Assembly: GCA_905397405.1 (NCBI GenBank)
Contig: CAJPVJ010000452.1
Coordinates: 1-24,929 of the forward strand
Length of the DNA: 24,929 nt
Direction: 5' to 3'
Source of the DNA: Oppiella nova
Lineage: Eukaryota; Arthropoda; Arachnida; Sarcoptiformes; Oppiidae
Shown piece by piece: positions 1-9,327 of the stretch. The position numbers and the translations under genes are program-made. The notes below the pieces were generated by a model that had not been told where the DNA came from, ran no database searches, and saw nothing but the letters and a program-made list of their open reading frames with translations. Every line of letters starts with the position of its first letter. Position 1 is the stretch's first letter.

Positions 1-157
1 ATTTATTCATATGTTTATAATATAAGCGACGTTTGGTTTTTGACTTTAGATTACATTAAATGTATGTTTAACTCAAATGTTTGATAAGTATTAATATAAT
101 ATTTGCTGTAATTTTCACAAACACTTTGTGATGAATTGTTTATTACTTATAAATTAG

Positions 158-1455
158 TTATAGAAATGTGGAAAACATTTTCAAAGTGAACGCCGATGAT
201 ACCCATAGGAACTGGATGCAATTTACAAATAAGATAATTAGCGGTAATAAAAATAATATTTAAATTTAATGCTATTATCAGACCTCGTAATAAGCAAACT
301 GATTGATCAGGAACAATTTCCAACAGTAGAAACCAATTTGACGTTTGGATGTCATGTGTATTAATGCCTGTAACTGTTTAAGTGAATGAAAATAGTTTTA
401 AAATTAGTTTTTTTAATTCATTAATTATACATTACTTTAAGTCTGTTGTGAGTAGTGATCGCGGATTTAGTTTTACTGAAAGCTATCAATGAATACAAAC
501 TGTGAAACAATTGATGAGTTTGTTTGGACTCAGTATTGACTGAACTCGCGAACAGTAATATACTCGATATGGCCGCCACTTCATCGATGGTTAGTATCGC
601 AAACACTATCACCAGAATTGGGTCCATATTCGGTGAAAACATTTGTATGGATAGAGTGGCTATGGATGCTATGAATTCAAACCAAAAGCATAGTAAAATG
701 AATGACCAAGCTTCGTTCAATTGGTAGACCATTTGGCAGATCTGGTTATGGGTTGACAATAATCTGATTAACTGTTGATTTGATGGTAAGTATTGGTTGT
801 GAATATATTTGCTGAGTCTGTGGTTCAATAGTTTGATCTGTAGTTTGGATCGATAGCAGAAACCGATGAAGAATCCGATGTGATATATGTATAAAACCCA
901 TAGATAGCCGAACCCTAACCCAAATAATATACTCCAGAATAAGCCGAATGTGAGTAAATTGACCAGGGTATAGTGTAGTGAATATTGTATGAATGGCAAC
1001 GTTGTGGGTATAATCATGGTAACCAAGCATATTTGTTTGTGAATCAATTGCATGTATTTCTGGAGCTTTGGTGATATTAAGAGCAGTTTGTTATCCAAAC
1101 CGAGAAGTTTACGGGATTTGCCTTTTGAATGATTCAAATTGCAGTAAATTCTGGCAAATAGTATGTATACTATTGCCAACACCTCTAACAACCGAAACTG
1201 GTATTTAAAATCCCAGTAATAGGTGAACTCACCGATAATTGTAGCCAGGTGCTCATCGGATATATACAGTGCGAGTGCGGTCTTAATGAGCTCCACATAC
1301 AATACCACATCCAATAGCACTCTATGGTAGCTCCTGTTCCCATAATGTGTGTTCAACTTAGGAAAGCCATACTTATAAGACTTTTGTCCGATTAGGTAAA
1401 TGAAGTTATTCGCAAATTCAAGCCTTTTAGTCAATTTATTATCAATTGTATTCAT
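158..1455 (-). CDS. 7-transmembrane chemoreceptor, gustatory-receptor-like, copy A (three exons)
   Basis: Likely a ligand-gated chemoreceptor of the arthropod gustatory/odorant receptor superfamily in the sensory neuron membrane. Exons on the minus strand are 436..1455, 284..373 and 158..211, all joined in phase 0 with GT...AG introns of 62 and 72 bases. The product is 387 residues, close to the usual 380-400. Hydrophobic spans lie near residues 45-64, 88-106, 141-161, 165-201 (probably two), 250-272, 278-304 and 352-375. Exon 2 carries IGFYCWKLFLINQF, like the last helix of gustatory receptors; exon 3 encodes FLWVSSAFTLKMFSTFL then stop. The 3' exons are supported because the paralogue at 2131..3439 conserves the same reading frames and splice sites. 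A minus-strand AATAAA at 139..144 follows the stop. The terminal TYxxxxxQF motif of insect receptors is not seen. Family assignment rests on topology and exon pattern, not on a search. Confidence 0.72.
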
Positions 1456-2130
1456 ATTTATTTGTATTTACTAGTATTAAATACATATTTTAGTTAGCGA
1501 TCACATAGTATGTATTATACAGTTATCATTACTACATACAATACAATTAAAATGATGTGAAAAGTACTTAAAAGTACTTAAAATTTAACTTAAAATTAAT
1601 GTCTGTGAATATGCCATTTAATGCATACTATTGATTCAAAATGTTCATTATATTTTTGTTAAAATAATCAATAAAGTTTTATTTGTTAAAAACATAACTG
1701 TAATAATAATTCATAATTAATGGTTTAATTGTGTGCAAATATATCATTATTATATGATTTGTTTATTTAAATTTTTAAATACCGTATATTCATACATATT
1801 GATCAAGGTTTTTATCATTTTTATTTATCATATATTAAATACAGACAATGATAACAAGTATTTAGTAAACTAATTTATAAAGATTATAGCTGCTAATAAT
1901 ATCAAACTAGTCAATAAAATCTATAGTAATTAATGAAATTATTAAACTAATTAATTTTAATATGCATTTATTTACAAAATCATAAATATTTATATACAAT
2001 TTAGAAATGTACACTAATTAGTTAGTCATAATAAAATATTTATTAAAATAAGTTTTAGAAATTATGCATTAAAATCATATAAATAATGACACTGATATTA
2101 TTAATTTGTCGTGATTACTTAACGTAGTAA
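1456..2130. other. AT-rich intergenic spacer between chemoreceptor copies
   Basis: No convincing ORF or RNA gene. It holds the 5' flank of copy A and the 3' flank of copy B. A stretch near 1715..1790 resembles 3725..3795 upstream of copy B, so the duplicated unit (about 2 kb) extends beyond the coding exons. Confidence 0.6.
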
Positions 2131-3439
2131 TTACTTTACCAAGAACGAAAACATTTTCACGGCGAACGCCGATGATATCCCGATGAACTATAAATAATTT
2201 ACAGCAAACATGATTTAAAAAGTAACATAATCTAGAACAGTTTCATCAAAAGTTATATAAAACCTCGTAATAAGCGAATTGATTGATCAGGAACAGTTTC
2301 CAGATGCTAAACCCGATTGTATGTTTAGACGTGTCCTGTATTAATGTCTGTAACTGTTGAGTAAAATTTAAAAAATGTTAAATAATTTTAAAATTTCTTA
2401 CTTATAAATAAAACATTACTTTTAGTCTGTTGTGAGTAGTGATCGCGGATTTAGTTTTACTGAAAGCTATCAATGAATACAAACTGTGAAACAATTGATG
2501 AGTTTGTTTGGACTCAGTATTGACTGAACTGGCGAACAGTAATATACTCGATATGTACATCACTTCATAGAGGGTTAACACCACAAACACTATCACCAGA
2601 AATGGGTCCATATTAGGGGTGAATATTTGTATGGATAGGCAGGCTATGAGTACCAGAAATACTAACCAAAAGCATAGTAATAATAACGACCAGATTTGGT
2701 TCAATTCGCACACCATTTGGCAAATCTGGTTATGGGTTGAGAAGAGTTTCATTAACTGTTGATTTGATGGCAAGTAATGGTGTTTGACATAATGGTTGAG
2801 CCTATGGTTCAGTAGTTTTATCTGTAGTTTGGATCGATAGCAGAAACACACGAAGAATCCGATGTGATATATGTATAAAATCCACGGATAGCTGAACCCA
2901 AACCCCAACATTACGGTCCAGAATAACCCAAATGTAAGCAAATTCAGCAGTGAATAGTGTATTACAAATTGTGTGCAAGGTAGTATTAGAGATGTCATAA
3001 TAAAACCCAAACACATTTGTTTGTACATTAAATTCATGTATTTCTGGAGTTTAGGCGATATTAATACCCGTTTGTTATTCAACCCCAGAATATTCCGGAT
3101 TCTTTCACTCGTATGCATATAATTGCAGTAAATTATAGCAAACAGTATGTATGCTATAGCCAACAGCTCTGAGAACCGGAACTGGTATTTAAAATCCCAG
3201 TAATAGGTGAACTCACCGATAATTGTAGCCAGGTGCTCATCGGATATGTACAGTGCGAGTGCGGTCTTAATGAACTCCACATACACGGCCACATCCCATA
3301 GCACTCTATGGTAGCTCCTGTTCCCATAATTTGTATTCAACTTAGGAAAGCCACACTTATAGCACCTTTCGCCAATTATGTAAATTAAATCATTAATAAA
3401 TTGTAGGCGTTTAGTCAATTTATTATAAACTTTATGCAT
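2131..3439 (-). CDS. 7-transmembrane chemoreceptor, gustatory-receptor-like, copy B (three exons)
   Basis: Tandem paralogue of the gene at 158..1455, in the same orientation. Exons on the minus strand are 2420..3439, 2264..2353 and 2131..2187, joined in phase 0 with introns of 66 and 76 bases; the product is 388 residues. Donor sites AAAA|GTAATG and GAG|GTTTTA and acceptors ending AACAG and TATAG match the positions in copy A. Exon 2 encodes IGFSIWKLFLINQFAYYE and exon 3 FIGISSAFAVKMFSFLVK then stop. Parts of exon 1 are almost identical to copy A (2425..2558 and about 3177..3280) while others are clearly diverged, so the copies differ mainly in the middle membrane region. It is presumably a sensory receptor with different ligand tuning. 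ATG 3437..3439 is chosen because the N-terminus aligns with copy A from the first residues. Confidence 0.72.
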
Positions 3440-4331
3440 ATTAATAGGTTGTATTATATACCATGTTAGTTTTATTACTTATCCATACTAATATTTAGTT
3501 AGTATTAAACCTACACAAATATAAAGTTTAACATAAATATGAATTGTAATAAATATTATTTGAATTTATTATTATATTTGCTAATCAATATTGTAGTACA
3601 TACGAATGAAAAATATATTTCTTAAAATAAACTTATTTATTCAAAATGTGCATTTAATGAATATAAAAATATTTCACTCAGTATTTTATGTCGTAACCTG
3701 AACAATTAAGAAATATTTTACGATGTAATTTGATAAATGGTGTAATTATGTGCATAACTATCATTATTTTATCATTAGAGTTTGCTTATTTAAAAATATT
3801 TTCATTTAAAATAGTGATTTTGATTTATTTTATAACAAATATTGCAGCTACCGTATTTATACTATTGAATAAAATTTTAGTAAATACAGCATTACTAATA
3901 CAGGTGATTAATACTAATAAGTTATTATACTGTAATATTAATGTAAATGATTTTCTAAAAATTAAATCATGTAGTACAAACATAATAATTATTTTATTTT
4001 TCTTATTACAAATATTTACTATTTAAATATAATATTTGATTAAAAAATATTAAACTTATTTGTCTACCTATCTATTTACAAATTCCTAACTATTACACTT
4101 CACTATAGAAATATTATAAACAAAAATATTGATTACTTTTGCTAAACTAGTTTATTTTTTAAAAATCCTGATTTGAATCCGCTAAAAAGTGTAATAGGTT
4201 AATTTGTTTTCAGTGTAAAAGCTTAGTTATTAATCCTTTCAATGTAAACATGTTTTTGTATAATGTTAATTACAAATATCATAATTGGCAATTATTGACT
4301 CCAGATTTTTTAATAATACGTAAAATGCAAT

Positions 4332-4335
<4 letters not shown>
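3440..4335. other. AT-rich intergenic region
   Basis: 5' flank of chemoreceptor copy B followed by low-complexity AT-rich sequence. A 98-codon plus-strand ORF at 3730..4026 is rich in Ile, Leu, Asn and Lys with codons that merely mirror the AT composition; I do not call it a gene. Confidence 0.6.
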
Positions 4336-4380
<45 letters not shown>

Positions 4381-4381
4381 N

Positions 4382-4419
<38 letters not shown>
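4336..4419. repeat. (GA)n microsatellite with one unresolved base
   Basis: About 42 uninterrupted GA dinucleotides, with a single N at 4381 that breaks the dinucleotide register by one base. The N suggests the true length was not resolved in assembly. Confidence 0.98.
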
Positions 4420-4421
<2 letters not shown>

Positions 4422-4945
4422 CAATGTAACACTGAGTGCGAAAAGGTCCTTTATCAAATGTACGGGTTACAAGTTCAAAAGTTAACGTTTTTACAATGAA
4501 TAATTGAAATACAGGACTTTAGTATCAAATTAAATTAATAACCACTAATTCATTGGCTTAGTAGTGGGACTATTATAACGACATTGATAAGTTTTGATTT
4601 ATTCATAACTTTTAGTTAAAAATTAATTTTTAATTCATAATCATTCATTAAAAATACATTGTAAAATATGCATTTAATTTTATCATGGTATATATTTTTA
4701 TTATAACTAATTAGCTATTTTAAAATATTAAAAGCTCACTATTAAAAATGTCAGCTTGGTTATACCAGTTTTGATAATCCAGGTAATAGATAGACATCCG
4801 ACATGACAACTAAAAAACGTTAATTTTTGAGGATTAAGTCGAAACGTGTGGTGAGAATACGTATGCAATCATCGGCTGATTGTCTGACAAAAGACGGTAA
4901 TTGACATCAAATCAGATAACATATGATCACTAAAACTATTTCTCA
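4420..4945. other. Intergenic region upstream of the chitin-binding gene
   Basis: No ORF of note. Base composition becomes less AT-rich after about 4780, consistent with the proximal promoter of the gene starting at 5086, but I recognise no specific factor site. Confidence 0.5.
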
Positions 4946-4953
4946 TATAAATA
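4946..4953 (+). promoter_or_regulatory. TATA box for the chitin-binding gene
   Basis: TATAAATA preceded by a C/T-rich step, 133 bases before the ATG at 5086. A start site about 30 bases downstream would leave a 5' leader of roughly 110 bases with no upstream ATG after that point. Inferred from motif and spacing only. Confidence 0.5.
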
Positions 4954-5085
4954 CGAGTTCCCAAAAACACAATGATCCACATCAACAAGTAGTAAACCTA
5001 CAATTAGCCTGAGTAATTCACTCATAGTCTACTAAATAGTAGTTTTAAAGTTACAAATATAAATCACTAACTAATTCAATACGCT

Positions 5086-6327
5086 ATGAATTATTTGCCA
5101 AAAACCGTGTTATTTGCGGCACTTATTGCCCAAACCCTCGCTGTCTGTAAGTATACCCACGGCTCGAGTGGAACAGTAGTTTAAATCCCGTATAATAATC
5201 ACTAAATTTGTCTATTAGCGTACGACTGGCCCATCATACCTGGCTATCCCTGTCCGCCGCGAGAGATCGCCCGCACGAAGTGTTTGGGACCCAAAGACTG
5301 CTTATATCCCAATCCCCGCGATTGCAGTCGTTTTATACAGTGTAACGACGCCTCCATCGCGTACGACATGCCCTGCGCGCCGGGAGGTCTACACTTCAGT
5401 CCACGCACTAAGACTTGCGAACGTCCAGAAGTGGCCGGTTGTGTGATCGTTAAGCCCACGACTACTCAAAGACCTACTCCCAGACCAACCACAACTACCA
5501 CTACCCAAAAGCCGACTCCGAGACCCACGACTACTACAACTCAAAAGCCTACTCCCAGACCTACAACCACTACAACAGAAAAGCCTACTCCAAGGCCTAC
5601 CACTACTACCACCCAAAAGCCGACTCCGAGACCCACCACAACCACGACTACTCAAAAGCCTACTCCCAGGTCAACTACAACTGAAAAGCCTACTCCCAGA
5701 CCCACTACGACCCAGAAACCCACTCCAAGACCCACTACTACTACCACTGAAAAGCCAACACCCAGACCCACCACTTGGTGATGTTGAGTCTTCGGTTGGG
5801 GGTCTGGGTGCTGGTGATGATGAGTTTTTGGTTGAGGGTCCGGCTGGTGATGCTGGTGACTTTTCGGATGCGGGTCTGGATGTTGTTGCGCGGCCGGATA
5901 GTCTACAACATTGGCTCCCATCTCAACCACTGACGGCTGTGTATGCGTCTGTCCGACCACCGCACCCGTTACCATCAGCACCACACAAAGACCTACTACT
6001 ATCCATCCCACTACTGCCCGGCCACTGACTACCCGGCCCACCACTAGACGCCCAACAACTACACCGAAACCAGGTTTCCAGTGCCCCGTAGAGGACATCA
6101 TACGCACCCTATGCTTAGGCCCTAAGGACTGTCTCTACCCTAACCCGGATGGCTGCGACACATACATCCACTGCACGGTTAACTACGGCAGTCGCTCCGG
6201 TACTCCAGTGGTAAAGCCCTGTCCCGATGGCCTGTTGTGGAACAATAATGTCAAGGAGTGTGACTACCCTTCCAGAACTACCTGTCCACGAGGCTACGAG
6301 CTGTTTGGTGGCGCGCTCACTGTTTGA
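5086..6327 (+). CDS. Secreted chitin-binding protein with two peritrophin-A (CBM14) domains and a Thr/Pro linker; middle disrupted or spliced
   Basis: Probable extracellular cuticle or peritrophic-matrix protein that binds chitin. Exon 1 (5086..5146) encodes signal peptide MNYLPKTVLFAALIAQTLAV. A 72-base intron (GTAAGT...TTAG) leads to exon 2 at 5219. The first CBM14 domain has six cysteines (5248..5440, with CLGPKDCLYPNP), followed by about nine PTPRPTTT-type units, a mucin-like, probably O-glycosylated linker. An in-frame TGA at 5779..5781 ends this part. Coding resumes in the same frame from 5902 with more Thr/Pro linker, then a second CBM14 domain (about 6082..6298, again CLGPKDCLYPNP) and stop at 6325..6327. 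Two readings are possible: a GC-rich intron 5778..5978, which restores frame exactly and gives 322 residues, or a linker interrupted by an inverted or misassembled repeat segment. The domains are clear; the internal structure is not. Confidence 0.75.
5455..5776 (+). repeat. Coding minisatellite, PTPRPTTT-type linker units
   Basis: About nine units of 27 to 39 bases encoding (Q/E)(R/K)PTPRPT followed by a variable Thr run. Unit length varies mainly through the number of ACN threonine codons. The strand is strongly C-rich and G-poor. Confidence 0.92.
5777..5881 (-). repeat. Three-unit repeat resembling an inverted copy of the linker minisatellite
   Basis: Three units (5777..5812, 5813..5845, 5846..5881; 36, 33 and 36 bases), each starting GGTGAT. 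The plus strand flips abruptly from C-rich to G-rich here. Read on the minus strand the units carry CCAGACCC or CCGGACCC cores like the adjacent plus-strand array and have the same 33-36 base period. In the plus frame of the gene this segment begins with a stop codon. Confidence 0.6.
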
Positions 6328-6383
6328 ACCTTGTTTAACTAATTTATTACCCTACTAGGTTATTTTGAAAATGTTAACTTTGC

Positions 6384-6599
6384 CAGTATTATTTTGTTAT
6401 GTTTAATTTATTTAAACTAGTAATTTAAGTGATTGTGTTATGAACTAGTTCATGTAGTTTAGAAATAAAAATTGTGTTTATTTACACATTACAGTATTGT
6501 TTTGTTACGTTTAATTTATTTAAACTAGTAATTTAAGTGATTGTGTTATGAACTAGTTCATGTAGTTTAGAAATAAAAATTGTGTTTATTTACACATTA
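6384..6599 (+). repeat. Two-copy 108-bp tandem repeat in the 3' UTR, each with AATAAA
   Basis: Copies 6384..6491 and 6492..6599 are nearly identical; the visible differences lie in the first 20 bases. Each carries AATAAA (6464..6469 and 6572..6577), so the chitin-binding gene has two equivalent polyadenylation sites. Confidence 0.93.
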
Positions 6600-6945
6600 T
6601 ATAAATATTATTTATTTGAATTAATGTAAAAAAATATTATTTACATGAATATTTAGATAATAAAGAATTTTAAAAATACTTTTTGTAACGATTAAGATTT
6701 ATTTGTGATTATTGAAATGTTTAATAAGTATGCTAGATTTAATAAAACATTAAATCATAAGTTAGTGTCTGTAGTATTGATTCATTTATATCGAGTAGTA
6801 ATCTTAAAAATAAAATTAAAAATAAAAATGTGATATTTAGGCTATTTTCTAAATATAAATTATAAATACTAGTTTACAAAAAAAAACATATTTTTAATTA
6901 CTTATTTAATTATTTAAAAGCATATTTTAGCAAAGGGTGGTGTTT
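6600..6945. other. AT-rich intergenic region
   Basis: Low-complexity AT-rich sequence with homopolymer A runs; no ORF, RNA gene or repeat relationship seen. Confidence 0.6.
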
Positions 6946-7060
6946 GGGAGTAGAGTGGTGTAGCGGTTAGAGTGTCGCACTAACTATAGCTAAGATATAG
7001 GTTAATCAATAGGAGCTGTATAGGGGACATGAGATCGCGCCCCAAGCTGGGAAAAGTTAT
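6946..7060 (+). mobile_element. tRNA-derived SINE-like element
   Basis: An isolated GC-richer island in AT-rich sequence. GTGGTGTAGCGGTTAGAGTG at 6955..6974 resembles the D-arm/A box of a tRNA gene. Possible B-box sequences are GGTTAATCAAT near 7000..7010 or GAGATCGCGCC at 7031..7041. It ends in a short GC-rich segment and an A/T-rich tail. It does not fold into a convincing complete tRNA (no matched acceptor stem found by eye), so a tRNA-derived SINE is preferred over a functional tRNA gene. No second copy exists in this window, so boundaries are approximate. Confidence 0.5.
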
Positions 7061-7220
7061 TTTTTATTAAAAGTTTGTTAAAAAGTTTTGAAGTACTTTA
7101 TAAATATTTAATGTAAATAGAAGTTGAATACAAAAATATATAATTTAATTACTTATGAAATGGAAAAATGCTATAATTTTTTGACACTAAATAAATTAAA
7201 TACATATTAAAATGTTTTAA

Positions 7221-8198
7221 TTAGTTTCCAGTACTTAGGGGAACGGTATTAGATTGAATAACATGAATGGTAGTGGGGGACCCATTATCATACTTTGTAT
7301 CGACAGTTAGTTTATAAACAAATATCAGAATACCGGCGCCCATAGCCATAAAAATGACAAAAACTAATAATAAACTAATTAATAGCCAATAATTAGTGGG
7401 AAGACTACCGCACATAACCAGTTGCTTGAGGTGCCTTTCCAAACAGTGATCGGACACACTTTGCAAGTAAGGGATCACACAATACCAGTGACTCCTTTCC
7501 CTCCGAAACACCAGTATATGACCACAACTTTCACTCGTATTATAGTCGGCTATGGATTGTATTGAATGCCATAACTCTTTGGACAGTTGGTTGACAAACT
7601 CGGGTCTCACAAACTGGCTGACACTCACCGGGTCACTGGACTCGTACGTCTTGTACTTCAGATGGGTATACCTCTGCTGAACGGCAATCAGCATACTATA
7701 CGTATAGAACTGGACTTTGTTGGGGTCATCCCTGTCCACGATCGACACGTAAGACTCGGTATCATTGGGTGTGGAGTCGAAAAATAGGTACTTCTTGAGC
7801 GGGCGCCGGTACTCGCCGTTGCCTACCAATGAGGCTAAGCTCCCGGTGTAGCATTTGGTGGTCACCATTTTGCTGTCGGGGTCGACGTGGGGCTGGTATA
7901 CGAAACACTGGTGCATACGGTGCTCATTGGGTAGACTGAACACGTTGTACAGGTGTTTGCCGTCAAACTCCTCGATGGGGCCGTACGTCAGGGCGCCGGT
8001 AGTCGACTCGAGCCATACTTTCCACAGTTTGTTCGTCGTATACATCATAAGCTGATTGTATTTTGGATTAAACGAGCGGTGATCATAGACACGAATGTCT
8101 TCCCAGATGTCAATCCGTTTGCTGTCTTCGCAGAAGTCTTTGCTGTCAATGCATTCAATGATCACCAGAAGAATTATTATCACAAGCGCTGCAGACAT
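7221..8198 (-). CDS. Unrecognised type I membrane protein, six-cysteine ectodomain family, copy 1
   Basis: I do not recognise this family. The 325-residue product has a signal peptide (about 1-18), an ectodomain, one membrane span (about 270-296) and a tail of about 29 residues. Six cysteines align with the two paralogues at 9328..10614 and 12648..13724: C23, C98, C116, C240, C252 and C263; C225 is extra. Conserved motifs are IWEDIRVYDHRSF, MMYTTNKLWKVW, and ELWHSIQSIADYN followed by GHILVFR and YCVIPY. Spacing between the fourth and fifth cysteines is exactly 12 in all three copies. ATG 8196..8198 is chosen over an upstream in-frame GTG because it starts the signal peptide directly. The cysteine pattern and secretion signal suggest a disulphide-bonded receptor or adhesion-type ectodomain; function is unknown. 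It points away from the neighbouring GNAT pseudogene. Confidence 0.8.
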   Translation of the reverse strand: MSAALVIIILLVIIECIDSKDFCEDSKRIDIWEDIRVYDHRSFNPKYNQLMMYTTNKLWKVWLESTTGALTYGPIEEFDGKHLYNVFSLPNEHRMHQCFVYQPHVDPDSKMVTTKCYTGSLASLVGNGEYRRPLKKYLFFDSTPNDTESYVSIVDRDDPNKVQFYTYSMLIAVQQRYTHLKYKTYESSDPVSVSQFVRPEFVNQLSKELWHSIQSIADYNTSESCGHILVFRRERSHWYCVIPYLQSVSDHCLERHLKQLVMCGSLPTNYWLLISLLLVFVIFMAMGAGILIFVYKLTVDTKYDNGSPTTIHVIQSNTVPLSTGN

Positions 8199-8342
8199 TG
8201 TCACCACAATTGAATCCACAGTTGGTTTTCAGTGATAGAAATTCTGTGAGTAATTCAAAAGTTATCTCAATAATGGGTGCTTCGCGTGATATTAGGCGTG
8301 AATTAATGTCTTATTATTTTGTGTAATTTACAATTTTGACGT

Positions 8343-8648
8343 ATGTTTAGTGACTCGGAGTGTAGAGCACTGGTAGCCATCGATAAGAGCGGTGATCAGG
8401 TGATAGGTTATGGTGTGATACACATTTGATTGTATCGATGGGAACGGTAGAGTCGGCCCATTGTATACCGGCAGCGATTCTGTGGCCGAAAACTCATTGA
8501 TAACTTGCCGGAAATGGTGGTAAATGGACTGATATATGAACCGTTAGACAATAATACCGGTGCCATGAGTATTGCCGATAAACTAGGTCTTAATTCGGAG
8601 ATTATCTTGCCCCTGCTATTCACGAAACTAGTAAAAAATTTCCAATGA
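8343..8648 (+). pseudogene. GNAT acetyltransferase C-terminal fragment, frameshifted
   Basis: Plus-strand pieces in shifting frames resemble the C-terminal (YitH/HolE-like, Acetyltransf_18 type) domain found after a GNAT fold. The first piece, from 8343, reads ALVAIDKSGDQVIGYGVIHI then TGA at 8427..8429. The second, in another frame around 8440..8500, reads GRVGPLYTGSDSVAEN. A third, from about 8490 to the stop at 8646..8648, reads LIDNLPEMVVNG, then YEPLDNNTGAMSIADKLGLN, then LFTKLVKNF. At least two frameshifts and a missing N-terminal catalytic half make this a truncated pseudogene. The order of motifs matches the family as I know it: VGYG, then GPLYA-like, then an N-rich turn and a KLG helix. 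The source gene is not in this window. Confidence 0.75.
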
Positions 8649-8884
8649 CAGAGTTTATTGCATTCATTAATCAAACTTTTAAATTATTTAATATAAAAAT
8701 CTTAATTAAAAACTTTATATGAGTTAATAAACAGTCAAACATTTGTTTTAAAAGGAAATCATATTTTATTTTTCATTTATTACTAATTTTGAGAAAACAT
8801 TTTTGATATGAAAACCACAATTTAAAGGATATTTTGAGCGATAATTTTGCGATGAAATACGGATTCTTTGTATTCATTGGACGC

Positions 8885-9058
8885 CTATTTCTGCGAGTAT
8901 TTAATATAACTGTAGACAACGGCAGCGCCGACGGTCACCCCCACCAGGAATGTTAGCCCGTGTTTGACAGCCATATCTCTGCCTTTGCCGCAGGCATGGG
9001 AGGCCTCGGATTTGGTCTTTTCGACCCCTTTTGAGATTTTCGACTGAATTCCCGGCAT
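8885..9058 (-). CDS. 57-residue membrane micropeptide, family copy 1
   Basis: Unrecognised small protein with a charged, Lys/Ser-rich N-terminus (residues 1-32) and one C-terminal membrane segment (about 33-52) carrying LVGVTVGAAVVY, ending in the basic tail KYSQK. This layout resembles tail-anchored proteins. ATG 9056..9058 is chosen because the frame extends upstream only through a non-ATG codon and the 5' leader from the proposed initiator (about 9141) contains no earlier ATG. A minus-strand AATAAA lies at 8765..8770. Paralogues are at 10935..11099 and 11633..11758; the membrane segment and flanking UTRs are conserved with the former. It is divergent to the ectodomain gene at 9328, with about 180 bases between the presumed start sites. 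Function unknown. Confidence 0.72.
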   Translation of the reverse strand: MPGIQSKISKGVEKTKSEASHACGKGRDMAVKHGLTFLVGVTVGAAVVYSYIKYSQK

Positions 9059-9138
9059 ATTCTTGACTTTCAATGAATTACACAAACGATTGGAAATGTA
9101 TTTCAAGTCTTAGTCTTATTGTCTGTATTTCAATGGCA

Positions 9139-9175
9139 ACTGATTTCGGTTTCCGTTTGAGACTTAGTTTTTATA
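9139..9175 (-). promoter_or_regulatory. TATA box plus TCAGT initiator for micropeptide copy 1
   Basis: On the minus strand TATAAAAA occupies 9175..9168 and the arthropod initiator TCAGT occupies 9143..9139, with 34 bases from the first TATA base to the initiator A. The same pair with the same 34-base spacing precedes micropeptide copy 2 at 11239..11203, which supports it as a core promoter. Confidence 0.55.
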
Positions 9176-9327
9176 TGAATTCTGTGTTTGAATTTAAAAC
9201 TTGTATTTAAATCTCGCGATTAATGAATGGATTAGTCATTTAAATGATCGAAAAATCAGTTTTACTTATTAAATCTGTTTCTAATAGTATAACGACTTCT
9301 TCACACTAACTATCAGTTAATCAGAAA

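Noticed and set aside
3730-4026. 98-codon plus-strand ORF with hydrophobic content
   Set aside because: Codons mirror AT composition, no counterpart in the duplicated region upstream of chemoreceptor copy A, and no recognisable motif.
4266-4457. Ser-Leu repeat ORF on the minus strand
   Set aside because: Simple translation of the GA microsatellite, with an N inside.
5828-6028. Plus-strand 66-codon ORF in another frame of the chitin-binding gene
   Set aside because: Shadow frame overlapping the real downstream linker; no domain.
5652-6107. Long minus-strand ORF across the chitin-binding gene
   Set aside because: Mostly the antisense of the Thr/Pro linker; the plus strand has signal peptide, splice sites and two CBM14 domains. 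Its His/Gln/Pro part is discussed as the inverted repeat segment.
6946-7060. Functional tRNA gene
   Set aside because: A-box-like sequence is present but no matched acceptor stem or clear anticodon arm could be found by eye; SINE preferred.
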